DNA of 64,000 nucleotides, from assembly GCA_037974665.1 (NCBI GenBank), contig CM075764.1, positions 89,770,825 to 89,834,824 on the forward strand. The letters are read 5' to 3'. Both the position numbers and the translations under genes were made by a program. The notes below the pieces were generated by a model, which did no database searches, was not told the origin of the DNA, and saw nothing but the letters and a program-made list of their open reading frames with translations. The stretch is from Ehretia macrophylla. Taxonomy: Eukaryota; Streptophyta; Magnoliopsida; Boraginales; Ehretiaceae. Within the stretch, counting starts at the first letter, position 1, and each line of letters opens with the position of its first letter. This document shows, piece by piece, positions 23,788-35,713 of this stretch.

Positions 23788-23795
23788 TATAAATA
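23788..23795 (+). promoter_or_regulatory. TATA box of the GRP gene
   Basis: TATAAATA lies 81 bases before the ATG at 23869, in the context 'tttctataaatagacaga'. The spacing suits a plant core promoter with a 5' leader of about 45-50 bases. Confidence 0.75.
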
Positions 23796-23868
23796 GACAG
23801 AGCGAGGGTACAAGCTTTCTCATCCTTCTTCAGAAACAAATAGCATAGCATACAATTCGAGTAAGAGA

Positions 23869-24489
23869 ATGGGTTGCAAACTAGTTGTTTTCCTTTGCCT
23901 TTCCTTGGCTGTACTTCTCATGATCACCTCAGAGGTGGCAGCTAGGGACTTGGCTGAGACTTCTGCTTCAGTTGACACTAGTAAGTTTCTTGCTATTTAA
24001 TGCACATGCCATGCACAACTAAAATGTTCTCATTTCACTTGTTTTTCCTTGATTGCATATAGAAAATTTTGCTGCGTTAACAAGCATATATAGCAAAATC
24101 CCACACATATTTCGATCATATTTTGATGCTATTCATTTTCTAAATACATCTGTATGGTATAATTATCCTACATGCATATTGGATGTTATCGTGCAGCTAA
24201 GCAAACTGAGGAGACAAATGGGGTAAATGATGCCAAGTACCCCGGTGGCGGTTATGGAGGCTACCCAGGTGGAGGGTACCCTGGAGGTGGTCGTGGTGGA
24301 GGGTACCCTGGCGGCGGAGGTCATGGTGGCCGTGGTGGCCATGGTGGCCGTGGGGGTGGGGGTGGGGGTGGGGGTGGACGTTGTCACTACGGTTGCTGTC
24401 GCCGCGACTATTATGGAGGTTGCAGAAGATGTTGTTCATATGCTGGTCAGGCCGTGGATGCTCAGCCTGAAGCCAAGCCCCATAACTGA
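23869..24489 (+). CDS. Secreted glycine-rich protein with Cys-rich tail (GRP family), two exons
   Basis: I read exon 1 as 23869-23980 and exon 2 as 24197-24489, joined across a 216-bp intron (GTAAGT donor, GTGCAG acceptor, phase 1). The product is 134 aa. It starts [20 protein letters not shown] and runs to a likely signal cleavage after SEVAA, then RDLAETS, the typical start of the plant GRP family (PF07172). Residues of about 55-97 are Gly repeats ([25 protein letters not shown], a poly-Gly run). The tail [14 protein letters not shown], then CRRCC, ends EAKPHN and carries six cysteines. Such proteins are exported to the cell wall and often induced by ABA or stress; that is family knowledge, not seen here. 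A TATA box and AATAAA flank it. The first ATG after the TATA box gives the signal peptide. The poly-Gly run is slippage-prone. Confidence 0.9.
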
Positions 24490-25290
24490 AATCCAACTTA
24501 TGGCCACAAATATATTGTGTATGCTCGCTCATAAGGTGGTCCAATGTAATAATATTTGAATAAAAGCATGAGGTATACACCCATTCATGTTCTGTGGATG
24601 GACTTTATCTTTCTCACTTGTTACGTACCAATCCTTCGTTATTTGTTCATTCAAAGGATTGTTTTCAACAGCCATGAACGTTTAAGCCTAGAGCATGAAA
24701 TAATAAATAATAAGTATCCAGAAAAAGATTATTTAATTTGTAATTCGTTCAAATGAAATAAAAACTCATGTTCTAGTTTTTGGAAAACATTTGCAACAAA
24801 TAAAAAAGTAGAGATAGTTTGTACTATTTGTTAAACGAAAAAGGGGAACCAGAGAGTATAAGATTAGGAAGTAGATGATATGTGAAAAACTGAGAGTGGT
24901 TCCGGTTAGGACTACTATTTGAGAAATTTGTTTCAAATGGTATGAATGCTAGAAGACCACTATTTGAGAAGTTTGTTAAAAGTTGTAAAGATATGGAGAT
25001 AATATTTTATAAAAGAGGTAAAAAACGATTTAAAATGAGTAGAATATAAATATTTAAACAAGACATCGCTTGTATAGAGTTAATAAATAAAATAACTCTC
25101 GACAAGAATGAAAAATATTATTAGATCTATAAAATTGGCCCCTCATTAAAGGACAAGGTTTAATTTAATTTGGTTTAATATTAAACAAAAAGGCGAAAAG
25201 AGAAATTTAAGACAGGATCGGCCATACTCCTACTCCTTGGAAATCCAAAGATTTTCTCTCTCTCCTACTCTTTCATCACATGTCTAAACC
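24490..25290 (+). repeat. GRP 3' flank, partner of 370-690 plus 2297-2700
   Basis: Collinear match to the flank of the pseudogene copy. It includes the empty site for the 691-2287 insertion around 24806-24815 ('caacaaataaaaaagtagag'). Confidence 0.65.
24559..24564 (+). terminator. Polyadenylation signal of the GRP gene
   Basis: AATAAA lies 70 bases after the stop codon, in a context (TGAATAAAAGCATGAGGTAT) conserved in the decayed paralogue's 3' flank near 450-470. Confidence 0.6.
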
Positions 25291-25656
25291 GTTTTTTTTT
25301 TTTTTTTTTGGGGGGTGGAGGGGTTCGAGAACCCCTATTTCACTGCAATGTACATACATGAAATATTAGTAGGCAGCTTAATAATCGAAAAAAACACACT
25401 AGACTTTCCTAATATTAGCGGAAAAGGAAGAGAAAATCGAGGATGATTGAGGGAACCAATCTGAACATGGATCATAAGTAGCAAAGTGACACATCTCAAC
25501 CTCGGGCCCACTACACCATCAACCCTTTTTTTTCTCTCACCTCAATTTTACTTACACATCTTATTTCTCTTTTATGACCCAACTATCTCGACACATGTCA
25601 ACTTGCAATTAAAACATTTGAAAACATCCAAAAGTATAAAACGTTTTCAAGAAATT
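25291..25656. other. No gene seen
   Basis: A T18 run followed by a G-rich stretch lies at about 25293-25325. The rest is AT-rich with no recognised element. Confidence 0.5.
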
Positions 25657-25665
25657 TTCAACAAG

Positions 25666-26775
25666 AGTAATGCTATATATCATCATTTTCTCATCACTCT
25701 TTTATCACCTCCTACATGACATTCTACGTGTTATGCCAACTAATTAATATTTTTAATTGTGTTTCTTCTTTTTAATTTATTTTCTCTCTCTTCAATTTCC
25801 TTTTCTCTCTCCCTCTTAATTAATATTTATCATATCAAACCCTACTGCCAAATTCACCATCATTTTTTGACCAAAAAAAAAAAGAAGAAAGAATTCACCA
25901 TCATTTCTGACAGCAACTGCTCATCATCTTCTCTGGGCAAAATCAAGATGGATGGGCTTGTCGATGTTGGTTAATCAAATAGTTTGGCGAGTCGGGGATT
26001 TCTCCAACAAACCCGTAAGTTTGATCATATTGCGTATTAATAATTAAGCATACAAGAAATTGGCCATTCAATAGCTTCACGCATTAGACCATTGAATAGT
26101 TTGGCTTCTGTGTAATATTTGAAATTGTGTATTAAAGTTGGGAATCTTGTTGAGGGCAAATGGATAAACTCTTTTGCCTTTCATGTTGATGCAACATATA
26201 AGTTGAATGATGAGAAGTCTACTTCTAAATGGGAAGACCATTGAAGTATCTCTGTACGAGTAGACCACTTGTGTAATCACACACATACAAGGATAAACCT
26301 AAACCTCAGAAGAAGGGGTGCATTTGGTTCGGCTTGAGCAAACAATCAAATATACAATTACAAATAATAAAAAAAAAACTAATTATATTATAGAAAGGGA
26401 TTCATTTGTTGAGTTTTAAACTAGTCCCAACCACATCTTACAATACATGTGTTATAGTTCCATTGAACCAGATAACTGCAAAGAAATTTGCGAATCCAAT
26501 AATTTATGCTAACACAACTAGCATCTAGAAACATTCGTTTCAAAACGCCTTTACTGCTTACTTCGCTCATATACATTTCTGACTCTCCCAAAATCATAAA
26601 AAATCCTAGAGAAAAACAAAGGAATGATAATGTTGTAAAAACCCATCATAAAAAATGATACTAGAATTAAAAAAGTAACCATAAAGTTTCAAACTTTATT
26701 CAAATTACACAAATTTCACACGGTTTCTCAATGATTCTCCAAAAATTTAATAAAAATTTTAAGAATTAATGATGT

Positions 26776-26828
<53 letters not shown>

Positions 26829-27178
26829 TATGATTGTATATAAGTGGTAGAGGAATGAAAATCTTGCGGGTTTTGGATAGAGAAGACGACGAAGAATCGT
26901 TGATGGAGAAGTGAAAAAATTTTGGTCTTGGTTGGAGTCTGATATTGTGGAAAGAAGGAAAGATTTCTTTGTCTTTTTTTGCTAGGTAAAAGAAGGAAAT
27001 ATTTAGACAAATATTAATTAAGGGAGAAAAAAAGAAAATAAGAAGAGAGAGAAAAAAAATTTAAAAAAAAGAAGAAGAAAGAGGAAAAAAATAATCTAGT
27101 TGGTATGTCATGTAGGATGCCACGTAAGAGGTAATAAAAAGGTGATAGAAAAAAAAAAGGTGATATATAACATTACTT
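25666..27178. mobile_element. Foldback MITE (AAGTAATG family), 1.5 kb
   Basis: Starts GAGTAATGCTATATATCATC and ends with the inverse, GGTGATATATAACATTACTT. The arms continue with 'atcacctcctacatgacat' against 'atgtcatgtaggatgccac' and CT/GA-rich tracts. TTTCAACAA flanks it at 25657-25665 and 27179-27187. The interior carries a TA/CA microsatellite at about 26780-26828 and unrelated sequence but no transposase. Termini match the element at 20234-21014. Confidence 0.75.
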
Positions 27179-27187
27179 TTTCAACAA

Positions 27188-27910
27188 GGGAAAATATCAC
27201 TAGAAGTCTCCATTATTTCATTTTGTCTCAAATTAGTCCCTATTGTTTAAAGTATACCAAACTGGTCCCTAATGTTTGGAAAAAAAGTCTCAAAATGGTC
27301 CTCGTATCCAAAATTATGTCATCTTTGATAGAAAATTAGTAAAAATACTAAATTAACCTCACACATTTGAGTTAATGAATGCTACAGAGAAGACAGAAAA
27401 AGTTTTTTTTTAAAAAGGAACAACTACTAGTGCTCAAAAAGCAAATTGAGGCTTGACCAATTCAAACTATTTTAGGCTCTTATTTGAAGTAAAAGAAAGT
27501 AGGGAGATACAAGAGAAAAGGCAAACAAAAATGTGTAAAAAATGCAGAAGTAAAGGAAAAAATGCTAGAATTTAAAGTTAAGAAAGCTTTATAGCAACAC
27601 AAGAAAAAATAAGAAAAATAAAAAAGGCTCTCACGTAAAAGGGAGGCAAACACAAGGGCATTGAGTCTTGTACTGAAAAATTAAAAGAATTTTACGGATA
27701 TACATGTATGGGACAAAATTTTACGGATATACATGTGTGAGGTTAATTTAGTCTTTTTACTAATTTTCTGTCAAAGATGACAGAATTTTGGATGTGAGGG
27801 CCATTTTGAGACTTTTTTCTAAACATTGGGGACCAGTTTGGTACACTTTAAATAATAAAAATTAATTTAGGACAAAATGAAATAATAGGGACTTCTAGTG
27901 AGATTTTCCC
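27188..27910. mobile_element. Foldback MITE (GGGAAAAT family), abutting the previous one
   Basis: Starts GGGAAAATATCACTAGAAGT and ends with the inverse, ACTTCTAGTGAGATTTTCCC. It is flanked by TTTTCAACAA at 27178-27187 and 27911-27920. The arms contain 'aaattagtccctattgttt' and 'ggtccctaatgttt' and their inverses. The left flank is the same 9-mer that forms the right flank of 25666-27178. Confidence 0.8.
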
Positions 27911-27920
27911 TTTTCAACAA

Positions 27921-29040
27921 ATATAAAGATGTGATGGGAAGTATAAATATGGGCTCGAATTTCATTACACAAATGAGTAAAAAGTGACGCAAAGACAAAA
28001 CGGGTCCAAAAGTCACCCAGGGAGAACAAGCCTACAATTCACAGATCCAAACAACAAGACCAAACAAATGTACAACCAAGCATGGTTGGAGAACAAAACT
28101 ACAAAGCAAACAGGCATGGGCCAAGGCCCAAGACATCAAAACAAATCAAGAACAACCAAAATCCAACAACACAAAAAGCCCAAATTTAAATTAAACACCA
28201 CCCACGTAATAGTCATCGATTCTGACACAGGCAAAAGATGATTGTCCCATCAGCAATCGAAGAGAAAAAGGAAGCTGGAATTGCACATATCTATCACCAC
28301 ATGACGAGATCCACTGCGTTTGGTCACGGATTCGATTCCCTTCTTTACTTTTGAAGTTTCATTTCTGACTTATTTAATGTATTATTACAGTGAGTTTCTA
28401 TACTCAAAATTTTATTAATTGGTAATCAGATTATGCCGGATAAGCTAGAAGTCAGATTCTGCCAACAGAGTTTCCTTATCATCGAAAAAAAAAATTCCAT
28501 AGGAGTAATGCATCATGATGTTATGTTCATCTTGTAAGTGATTGTCAATTTGCAATCTATAGACTCGTTCTCTTGGTGTTAAAAATATACTACTTCAATT
28601 TATTTAAGTAATTCATAGTTGACGAAATTTCTCTTTTGCCTATTCATATCCCGAAGAGCGGAAACTAATCTACATTGTATATTGAAATTAAGGCCTATTA
28701 TATTTTCCATATGCTTGAGAAAATTGTTCATTAGCACTTCCAAGCATAGGGCAAAGAGCCGAGAAGAACATCAAGTTGTTACGGATGTACTCTATATCCC
28801 TGATCGCTAGCTTTGTTGTGCCTCTCAACTTCAAGTATCTTAGATAATGCAAACAAATAGACGTGCCTTCGTAATTTATTCAATTATAGGAAATTGTTTT
28901 ACAAGGAACAGTTTTTCTAAAATGATGATTCTTTGTTTGCTTCCCACGATTTGGATACTCTCATATAATTAATAGTTTATTATATAGTTATGTAATTTAA
29001 TGGATTCAAATCCCTTCCCGGGTTGTGTGCAACTTAACTT
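27921..29040. other. No gene seen; one unassigned 85-codon frame
   Basis: The frame at 27984-28241 is Lys/Gln/Thr-rich and has no recognised domain. Around 28310-28345 'tttggtcacggattcgattccc' resembles a B box, and 28484-28493 is an A-run, so a decayed retroposon is possible. Evidence is too thin to name one. Confidence 0.4.
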
Positions 29041-29044
29041 TCAA

Positions 29045-31644
29045 TTGATCTTATACAAGACAACATTGTTATTGCTCAAGAGGCAGTTAATTGGCTTAAG
29101 AAAAAGAAATAGTCTAAAAAATTTCAAGCTATCTTTAAAGAAGATATGAGTAAAGCTTATGATAGGGTGGAATGGGATTTTCTAGAAGGCACTCTTATTC
29201 GTATGGGATTTTACCTCACTTGGATTAAATGGATTATGGGATGTCTTACCTCAGTGTCCCTCAATGTCTTAGTGAGACACTCAATGTCTTAGTGAATGGC
29301 TCCCCCTGGATACAATTTATCCTACTCGAGGGATTAGGCAAGAAGACCCATTATCTCCGTACCTTTTCTTGATCCTCTCTCAAGTCCTTACATGCCTGAT
29401 TCATTGGAAGCTTGAGCTTGGCCTTCTTAAAGGTGTAAAGTTAAAACAAGCTTACCTTCCCCCCCCCCCCACCGGCCCGCGTCCCTATCTCATCTATTGT
29501 TTGCAGATGATTCAATTTTTTTCCTAGAAGCTAACTATTGATAAGCTTTGGCCCTACAAGATTGCATCTATAAATACTGCTTTGCATTAGGACAATGCTT
29601 GAATATTAACAAATCATCCATAATGTTTAGTTATGGTACCCCGAATGGCATAAAAAATTGTGTTGCAGATATTTTTAGAGTGAAACAATTTCCATCTTTG
29701 GGGAACTACATGGGACTGCCCACTGAATGGGGAAGGTCTAAGAGTAATGCACTTGGCTGGATACAAGAAAAGTGTGCAAATAAGCTTGAAGGTTGGAAAA
29801 GTATTATCCTTTCTGATGGCGGAAAAGACACCCTTATTAAGGCTGTACTTATTGCCTTGCCTTCCTATGTTATGTCTTCTTTCTTGTTTCCTAAGCATGT
29901 CTGTAATAATCTGTCTTGTTTGGCAGCTCACTTCTAGTGGGGAAAGAATGGAAAAAAATCCTTTCATTGGCTGCGAAGGGAGAAGCTGGCCAAGCCAAAA
30001 AGTCAAGGGGGTATGGGATTCAAAGACATTTTCAACTTCAACCTTGCTATGATTGCAAAATAGGCTTGGAGAATTCAGTCAGCCCCCAACTACCTTCCGG
30101 CACAGATCCTCAAAGGCTTATATTATGCAAATGGAGCCTTTTGGAATGCAAAGAATGGCAGATCAGCCTCATGGTCTTGGAGAAGCATTATTAAGGGGTG
30201 AGACCTTATTAAAAAGAAGGCTATGTGGGCAATTGGCAATGGCAACTCTATCAACATTTGGCATGGCCACTGGCTTGAAGAGTTCCCATCTTTAAATAAT
30301 GAATCGGGCTCAAACCTGAATACTGTGAGCAACCTTTTTGATCCTGTGACTCGAAGATGGAAAGAGCCCCTCATTAGAAGTCTTTTCCCAAGCCACATCG
30401 TGAAATCCATTTTGTCCATATATATTCCTTTGGTTGAATAAGAAGACTACATCTTTTGGCCTCTTAGCCGAAACGGGTAGTATAGCATGAAAACTGGTTA
30501 TTATGTTGCTAAGGAGGTTTGTGTGGCAAGTAACTTTCAGCCACCCCAAAGAGCAGAGTTATCTTTTCAGGAGCCGACTGAGCTATGGAAGCTTATTTGG
30601 AATGTTAAGGCCCCACCCAATGTTTGAGTGTTTTTATGAAAGGACTGTCGCAATTGTCTGCCAACCAATGAGAACTGATATAAAAGGAAATGCGCAGAAT
30701 TAAAGACCAACTTGCTCCATTTGCTCTCAAGAAGTTGAATATGTGGAGCACCTGCTTCTCTTGTGTCATTGGGCCCAGAGTTTTTGGTGTGCTTCTTCAT
30801 TGTAGTGTGTTATCTCCCCCTCGCATATTACTCGCTTTAGTTCTTGGCTCTTGTCTATAGTTTGTCGGTGCCAAGATACAGGGTACTGCAAAGAAGAAGC
30901 ATTCTCTTTGATTTCCTTCTTTTGTTGGCATATTTGGAAAGAGAGAAATGGGTTCTGTTTTGATGGAAAAGAAATTGATATCATTAGCGCAGCTCAGCTA
31001 GCCCAGGACTCCTTTAGAGAATTCACTTGCGCTACAGAAAGGTCTTCATCGCCTACCCATGATGTGTCACAAGCCCTTGATCCAGCTCCAACTACTTGGT
31101 CCCTGCCTCCTTCAGGATCGCTCAAAATTAATACAGACGCTGCCTTCCTCTCCTCTGATCGTACAGCTGCAGCATTTGTTGTTCGAGATTCCAGGGGCAT
31201 GTCTATCGCAGGCCAAGCTGACTTTGCTCATTGTAAAACTGCCTTTGAAGCTGAAGCTCTCGCTATTCGCAACTCGTGTCTTCTTGCAATTCATTTGGAC
31301 TACCAAAGCATCACAATTAAAAGTGATGCAGAGTCTGTTCTCAAAACAATCGATTCTTCAAACCTTGCTACTAGTTGGAGTGCAAGATTAATTGGGGAGG
31401 ATATCCAAAAGATTGTGCCAGGGAATGCTTTCGTGCAATTTCTTTGCATTAGGAGAACGACTAATTCTCTCTGTGATTGAATTGCAAAAGCTAAATTTTG
31501 TAATGAGCTTCCTCCCGATTGAGTTTCAATTCCTCCCCAAAGAATGTTATCCCACATGTCCCAGGATTTTACCCCATCAGGAATTGGCTAAACTGTTATT
31601 CGTTTTATTAATGTATCTTATTTCCAGTTGACCAAAAAAAAAAA
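29045..31644 (+). mobile_element. L1-type LINE, 5'-truncated and degenerate
   Basis: Fragments in different frames follow the order of plant L1 ORF2. First DNIVIAQEAVNWLKKKK; then DMSKAYDRVEWDFLEG (RT motif, 29146-29193); then LLFADDSIFFLEA with the FADD catalytic box at 29500-29511. Next comes a long open stretch, 29548-29937, with CLNINKSSIMF, LGNYMGLPTEWGRSKS and KLEGWKSIILSDGGKDTLIK. A zinc-binding-like RVT segment follows near 30590-30790, and an RNase H domain at about 31120-31480. It ends in poly(A) at 31634-31644. The endonuclease half and ORF1 are missing, and many stops and frameshifts show it is dead. No target duplication was found. Confidence 0.85.
30851..31480 (+). pseudogene. 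LINE RNase H (RVT_3-type) segment
   Basis: This open frame of 209 codons carries SLKINTDAAFLSS (first catalytic Asp), AFVVRDSRGMSIAGQADF, AFEAEALAIRNSCLLAI (catalytic Glu) and ITIKSDAESVLKTI (third acid). These are the plant LINE RNase H blocks (PF13456). It is the best-preserved part of the LINE. A frameshift or stop at 31478-31480 cuts the final block. Confidence 0.8.
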
Positions 31645-31663
31645 TGTATTAGCATGCTTTCAA

Positions 31664-31721
31664 GATTATGTTGCAGTTCTTGCTTAGCAAAAAAAAAAAA
31701 AAAAAAGATTATGTTACAGTT
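31664..31721 (+). repeat. 28-bp poly(A) micro-insertion with 15-bp target duplication
   Basis: GATTATGTTGCAGTT (31664-31678) recurs as GATTATGTTACAGTT (31707-31721). Between them lie only CTTGCTTAGC and 18 A residues. This has the shape of an extremely 5'-truncated retrotransposition event. Confidence 0.65.
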
Positions 31722-34510
31722 AAAGCCTTATCTTGCAGTCTCCTAGAGAAATGCTTTATGAATTTGTGGTTGTCTTTTTTTCTTGGTCACATTAAGATTC
31801 ATTAACAAGAGCAAAGTACAAGAAGTTTATCCAATTCGAGTGGGATGTAAATCCCTACACAGTAAATTCAATAAAGGAGGGATATTGGCAATTTAACTAT
31901 ATGAGAGATTAATTTTAGTTATATTTAGAGATGATAATGGGTCGGATAATCGTAAAAAATAAATTATTCGAAATCAAAATTGAAACAAAATTTACGGGTT
32001 AAAAAATTACCAAAATCGATCACTATCGAATCGTTGTTTATCTATTTTGAATTTAAACCTTAATCATTACTATTCCTAATTATATTCTTTACGACTTAAA
32101 CATAAAAATTAGTAATTTTTCAAATACACCAAAATTTAATTTGATTGATTTAGAATCAACTTTCGGGAGTCCTCAAAAATGGGATTAATTCTCCAGTTAC
32201 ACTTTTGGTGCAGTTTTATAACCAAATTAATAATAATGGATCGCTTAACTGTCACATTTTTTACCCACACAGTCTGATAAAATCTTGAGGTGGGGTACAC
32301 TGCTACATATTTGACTACGTCAATTTTCAATAATATAATAAGAAGATATTTAATTCCAAGAAATCAATAATGTCTCCAACTACTCTCTTGATTGTAATTA
32401 TGTTCCCAACTTTTCCTTAAAGAGAATTTTCACTCTCACCCTAGCATACTAAATCAACACTATTTCTTTCAATTACAAACGAAAACATGACTCGTCAATG
32501 TTCCCAAAACAAAAAAACAAAAAAACAAAAAAAACCAATGGGGGAAGGTCGTTGGAAAAATTAGAAGAATGAATCATTCTTAAAAATTCAAAAACATTAC
32601 AATATGATGTGATTCCACAATAATAGTGTGACACACAAGAAATGACAAAAAAAAAAATATATATATTGTAGGTGCTATCGGTTAATAAGACCTCAGCTCT
32701 TTTATTTAACACGTCGTTTCAAGAAAAAAGGAAAAGAAAAAAAAAATCTTTAGCACGTCTAGAGCTTATCTTATTATTATTTGAACTTAAATCTCTTTTT
32801 GTTTCATGTAATTAAAGAAACCTTTCCAATTGCCTAGCATGAGATTGCTAAACTTCTTATTGAGATTGTACAACTTTAAAACAAAATTGTAAAATAAGTG
32901 ACCACATTTAACATGGGTTGTTTTTGTGATTGTTTTCAAAAACCATTTTGACAAATATGTTTCAAGAACAAGAAAACAAAAATACATTTTAGATGTATTC
33001 ACGTGTTCTTGTTCTCCCTCCTCCTTCCCCCTCCCCCACCCCGACCCCGCCAATACCCTTAAAAACATTTTTAATTTTTAATTTTTAATATTTTATTAAT
33101 TTAATAATAACTTATTACTATTAATTAATTAATGAATTATTCTCCTCCTTATTGATTATATTTTTATTAATTATTAATTACATATCATTAAATCAAACTT
33201 AATTTATTAAATTAAAATATTACTCATCAATTAATTAAATAATTTATTTATTATTTATTAATATAAATTTTATTAGTTATTAATTAAATTATTAATTTTA
33301 GTAATTAATTAAGAATATTAATTTTTAATTAATTAATTAAATTAGTTAATTTAATAAAAAAAATTATAGTTTGACAAAAAAGCTATTCATATAATTCTAA
33401 GAAAATCTTCATTTCAAAAACTTGTTCAGAGAACAACTCTACTCAAATAAATTTTCTTGGTCTTTATTCTTAAAAATTATTTTTTTAAAATAGGTCTACA
33501 AAACAGAAAAACAAGAATACTTCAAAATAGACACGAACTTGTATGAAAAGCGGGGTTGTCCTTTCATACCTCAAACAAAGAAGAGCATTCCATTGCATGC
33601 ATCATTTTGTTTTTTTTTTAAAAAGCCTGTTCCATGTATAGGATTTTTAATACATCAACTAGCACTTTTTTCTTTACTTTTTGAGTTATTAGTTAGATGG
33701 TGCTAATGATCAGTGGTAGACCAAGATACCGGAGGTCAGAGAGTGTATTATAGTAACAAAGTCAGTAACTATGTTAAGAGCACTCATCTATAAATTTTTT
33801 TATTTGAATTTTTAAAAAGCTGTTGATTTTATGCTTAATATCATGTTTTGATCAACTAAACCAATTAATAAACAACTAAAGCTACAAATAAAAAACAACC
33901 ACTACAACTAAAATAAATAAAATAATTATAACTAAAACTAAAAATAAAAAATAAAAACAACTATATCTAAATATAAAATTAATAAACAACTAAAACTATA
34001 TCTAAAACTAATAATAAACAACTACAACTAAAACTAAAAATAATAAATAACTAAAACTAAAAATAAAAATAAAAATAAAAAATCAACTAAAACTAAACTA
34101 TTTTTTTGTCAATAAAACAAACTACGTTAATGAGAGTTTAGTCATCGGCGCCGCAGGGAAGGGGCGGGGAGGTCGTCGATGATGGGCGGAGGGTTGGCTA
34201 ACTTGCTTTTTGTTTTTCTGTTCCATTTTGGCATTTAATTGGTTTGTGTCGGGTATGAGCAAGGCAAAACTAGAAGTGGACCAACTTTTTAGGAGTTAGT
34301 GTTACATGACTTTTGAATTCATCTTACTTAAAATAAATTTCTCGTTATACTAAAAAAAAAAAAATACTCGACCATTGCCACCATCACAAATTATTAGACC
34401 ACAAAGACACCTGACAGAGGCTCAAATCCAACATAAATCCCCTTTTTGTTTTGTGGACGGCACTATGGGTGGAGCGACAAAGGACATACTACCGTTGTAA
34501 TTATAAATTG
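31722..34510. other. No gene seen; very AT-rich
   Basis: 33060-33360 is almost only A/T with TTAATTAAT words. 33880-34110 is built of 'aactaaaact' and 'aataaa' units. A GC-rich island sits at 34146-34200 inside this AT-rich area. 31930-32060 has 'gggtcggataatcg' phrases that recall the AACCG-type repeats at 5 kb. No coding evidence. Confidence 0.5.
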
Positions 34511-34966
34511 GGTAAATACCAAATTCGGTTATTTATCTTTAGAATTTATATTATTTTAATTTTTATATTTTAAAATTTATTTTTTTAATCTTGTATTTTT
34601 ACTATTTATTCCAACTTAATCCTTATATTTTAAAATATAACATTTTAGTCATGTATTTTTACTATTTATTTTAATTTAGTCTTTATCTTTGTCATTATGG
34701 TCTATGTTAGTTCTCAACCATTTTAAAAGATAAGAACTAAGTTATGACAAATAGTAAAGATACAAAATTAAAATGGTATATTTTAAAAAATAAGGATTAA
34801 GTTGAAACAAATGGTAAAGATACGAGACTAAAAGAGTACATTTTGAAAGATAAAGACTAAGTTGGAATAAATGATAAAGATACAAGACTAAAAATATACA
34901 TTTTGAAAGATATGGACTAAATTGACACAAATCCTAAAGATAAGAGACCAAATTAGATATTTACCC
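34511..34966. mobile_element. Foldback MITE, GGGTAAAT ends, 9-bp target duplication
   Basis: Starts GGGTAAATACCAAATTCGGT and ends with the inverse, GACCAAATTAGATATTTACCC. TTATAAATT flanks it exactly at 34502-34510 and 34967-34975. The arms are repeats of 'aatccttatattttaaaat' and its inverse. Non-coding; a relative of the GGGAAAAT family. Confidence 0.75.
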
Positions 34967-34975
34967 TTATAAATT

Positions 34976-35704
34976 CTTAGACGAGATTTCAAGTTTTGGT
35001 TTTACCAAAAGAAATATTATGATAAGCAATAAATTAGTGGTGCAACATGTAATATAATAATACAGTAAAACCTCCTTAAATTAATAGTCGAGAAATTAAT
35101 AATTTTTTTTAAATAATAAAAATATTTGATCCCAACTTGGTCCAGTGTAAAAAACAATAATTTCGATAAAATTATAAGATAATACATTTAAAAAATTTTC
35201 TTTGTATTTTTTTCACCCAAATATTTTATAAATTAATAATTAGTTAAAAAGTACACAATACATTAATTATAAGGTTTTTTCAAAATATGGATCAAGAGTA
35301 TATTGTCTTTTGTTGAACTTTAAATCTAACTGAATTTCATCTTTAATTGTGTGCAATATGCCTAAAACTTTAAGGGTTGTTTTAAAAAAAATATGAGTCA
35401 CTTATAAAAAACGATACCATGAATATAATATGTACTATTAGACCAAAAAAACTAAACTATGTTGAGAAATTAATAATTTTTAATTTATCGATAAATTTAT
35501 TTCTCGTTAAATGAATAAAATTAATTATTTCAACACTATTAATTCAAAGAAGTTATACGGTATATTCCATGTAAAACTAGACCACTCTTTTTCTCACGAG
35601 TAATCATCAAGTAATTTGCTTCAGAAGTTTCTTTAAAGATTCTTCTTTAAAGATTCTACTAGACACACATAAGAATTCGTTCTTGAACCGCGAGAGATTC
35701 TATA
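34976..35704. other. No gene seen
   Basis: AT-rich spacer. 'aatttttaatttatcg' and 'gagaaattaataatt' words occur in both orientations, suggesting another decayed inverted element. No ends or duplications were resolved. Confidence 0.45.
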
Positions 35705-35713
35705 TAACTTTAT

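Noticed and set aside
24197..24580. 127-codon minus-strand ORF rich in His
   Set aside because: Antisense of the GRP Gly repeat; the plus strand has signal peptide, intron, TATA box and family tail.
28310..28345. B-box-like sequence suggesting a tRNA or SINE
   Set aside because: No matching A box, no cloverleaf, no target duplication.
29457..29470. Poly-C run as a possible regulatory or quadruplex site
   Set aside because: It sits inside the degenerate LINE RT region and looks like a slippage expansion; nothing else supports function.
30851..31480. RNase H frame considered as a host RNase H gene
   Set aside because: It follows LINE RT blocks in order on the same strand and ends at the LINE poly(A); it is part of the LINE.
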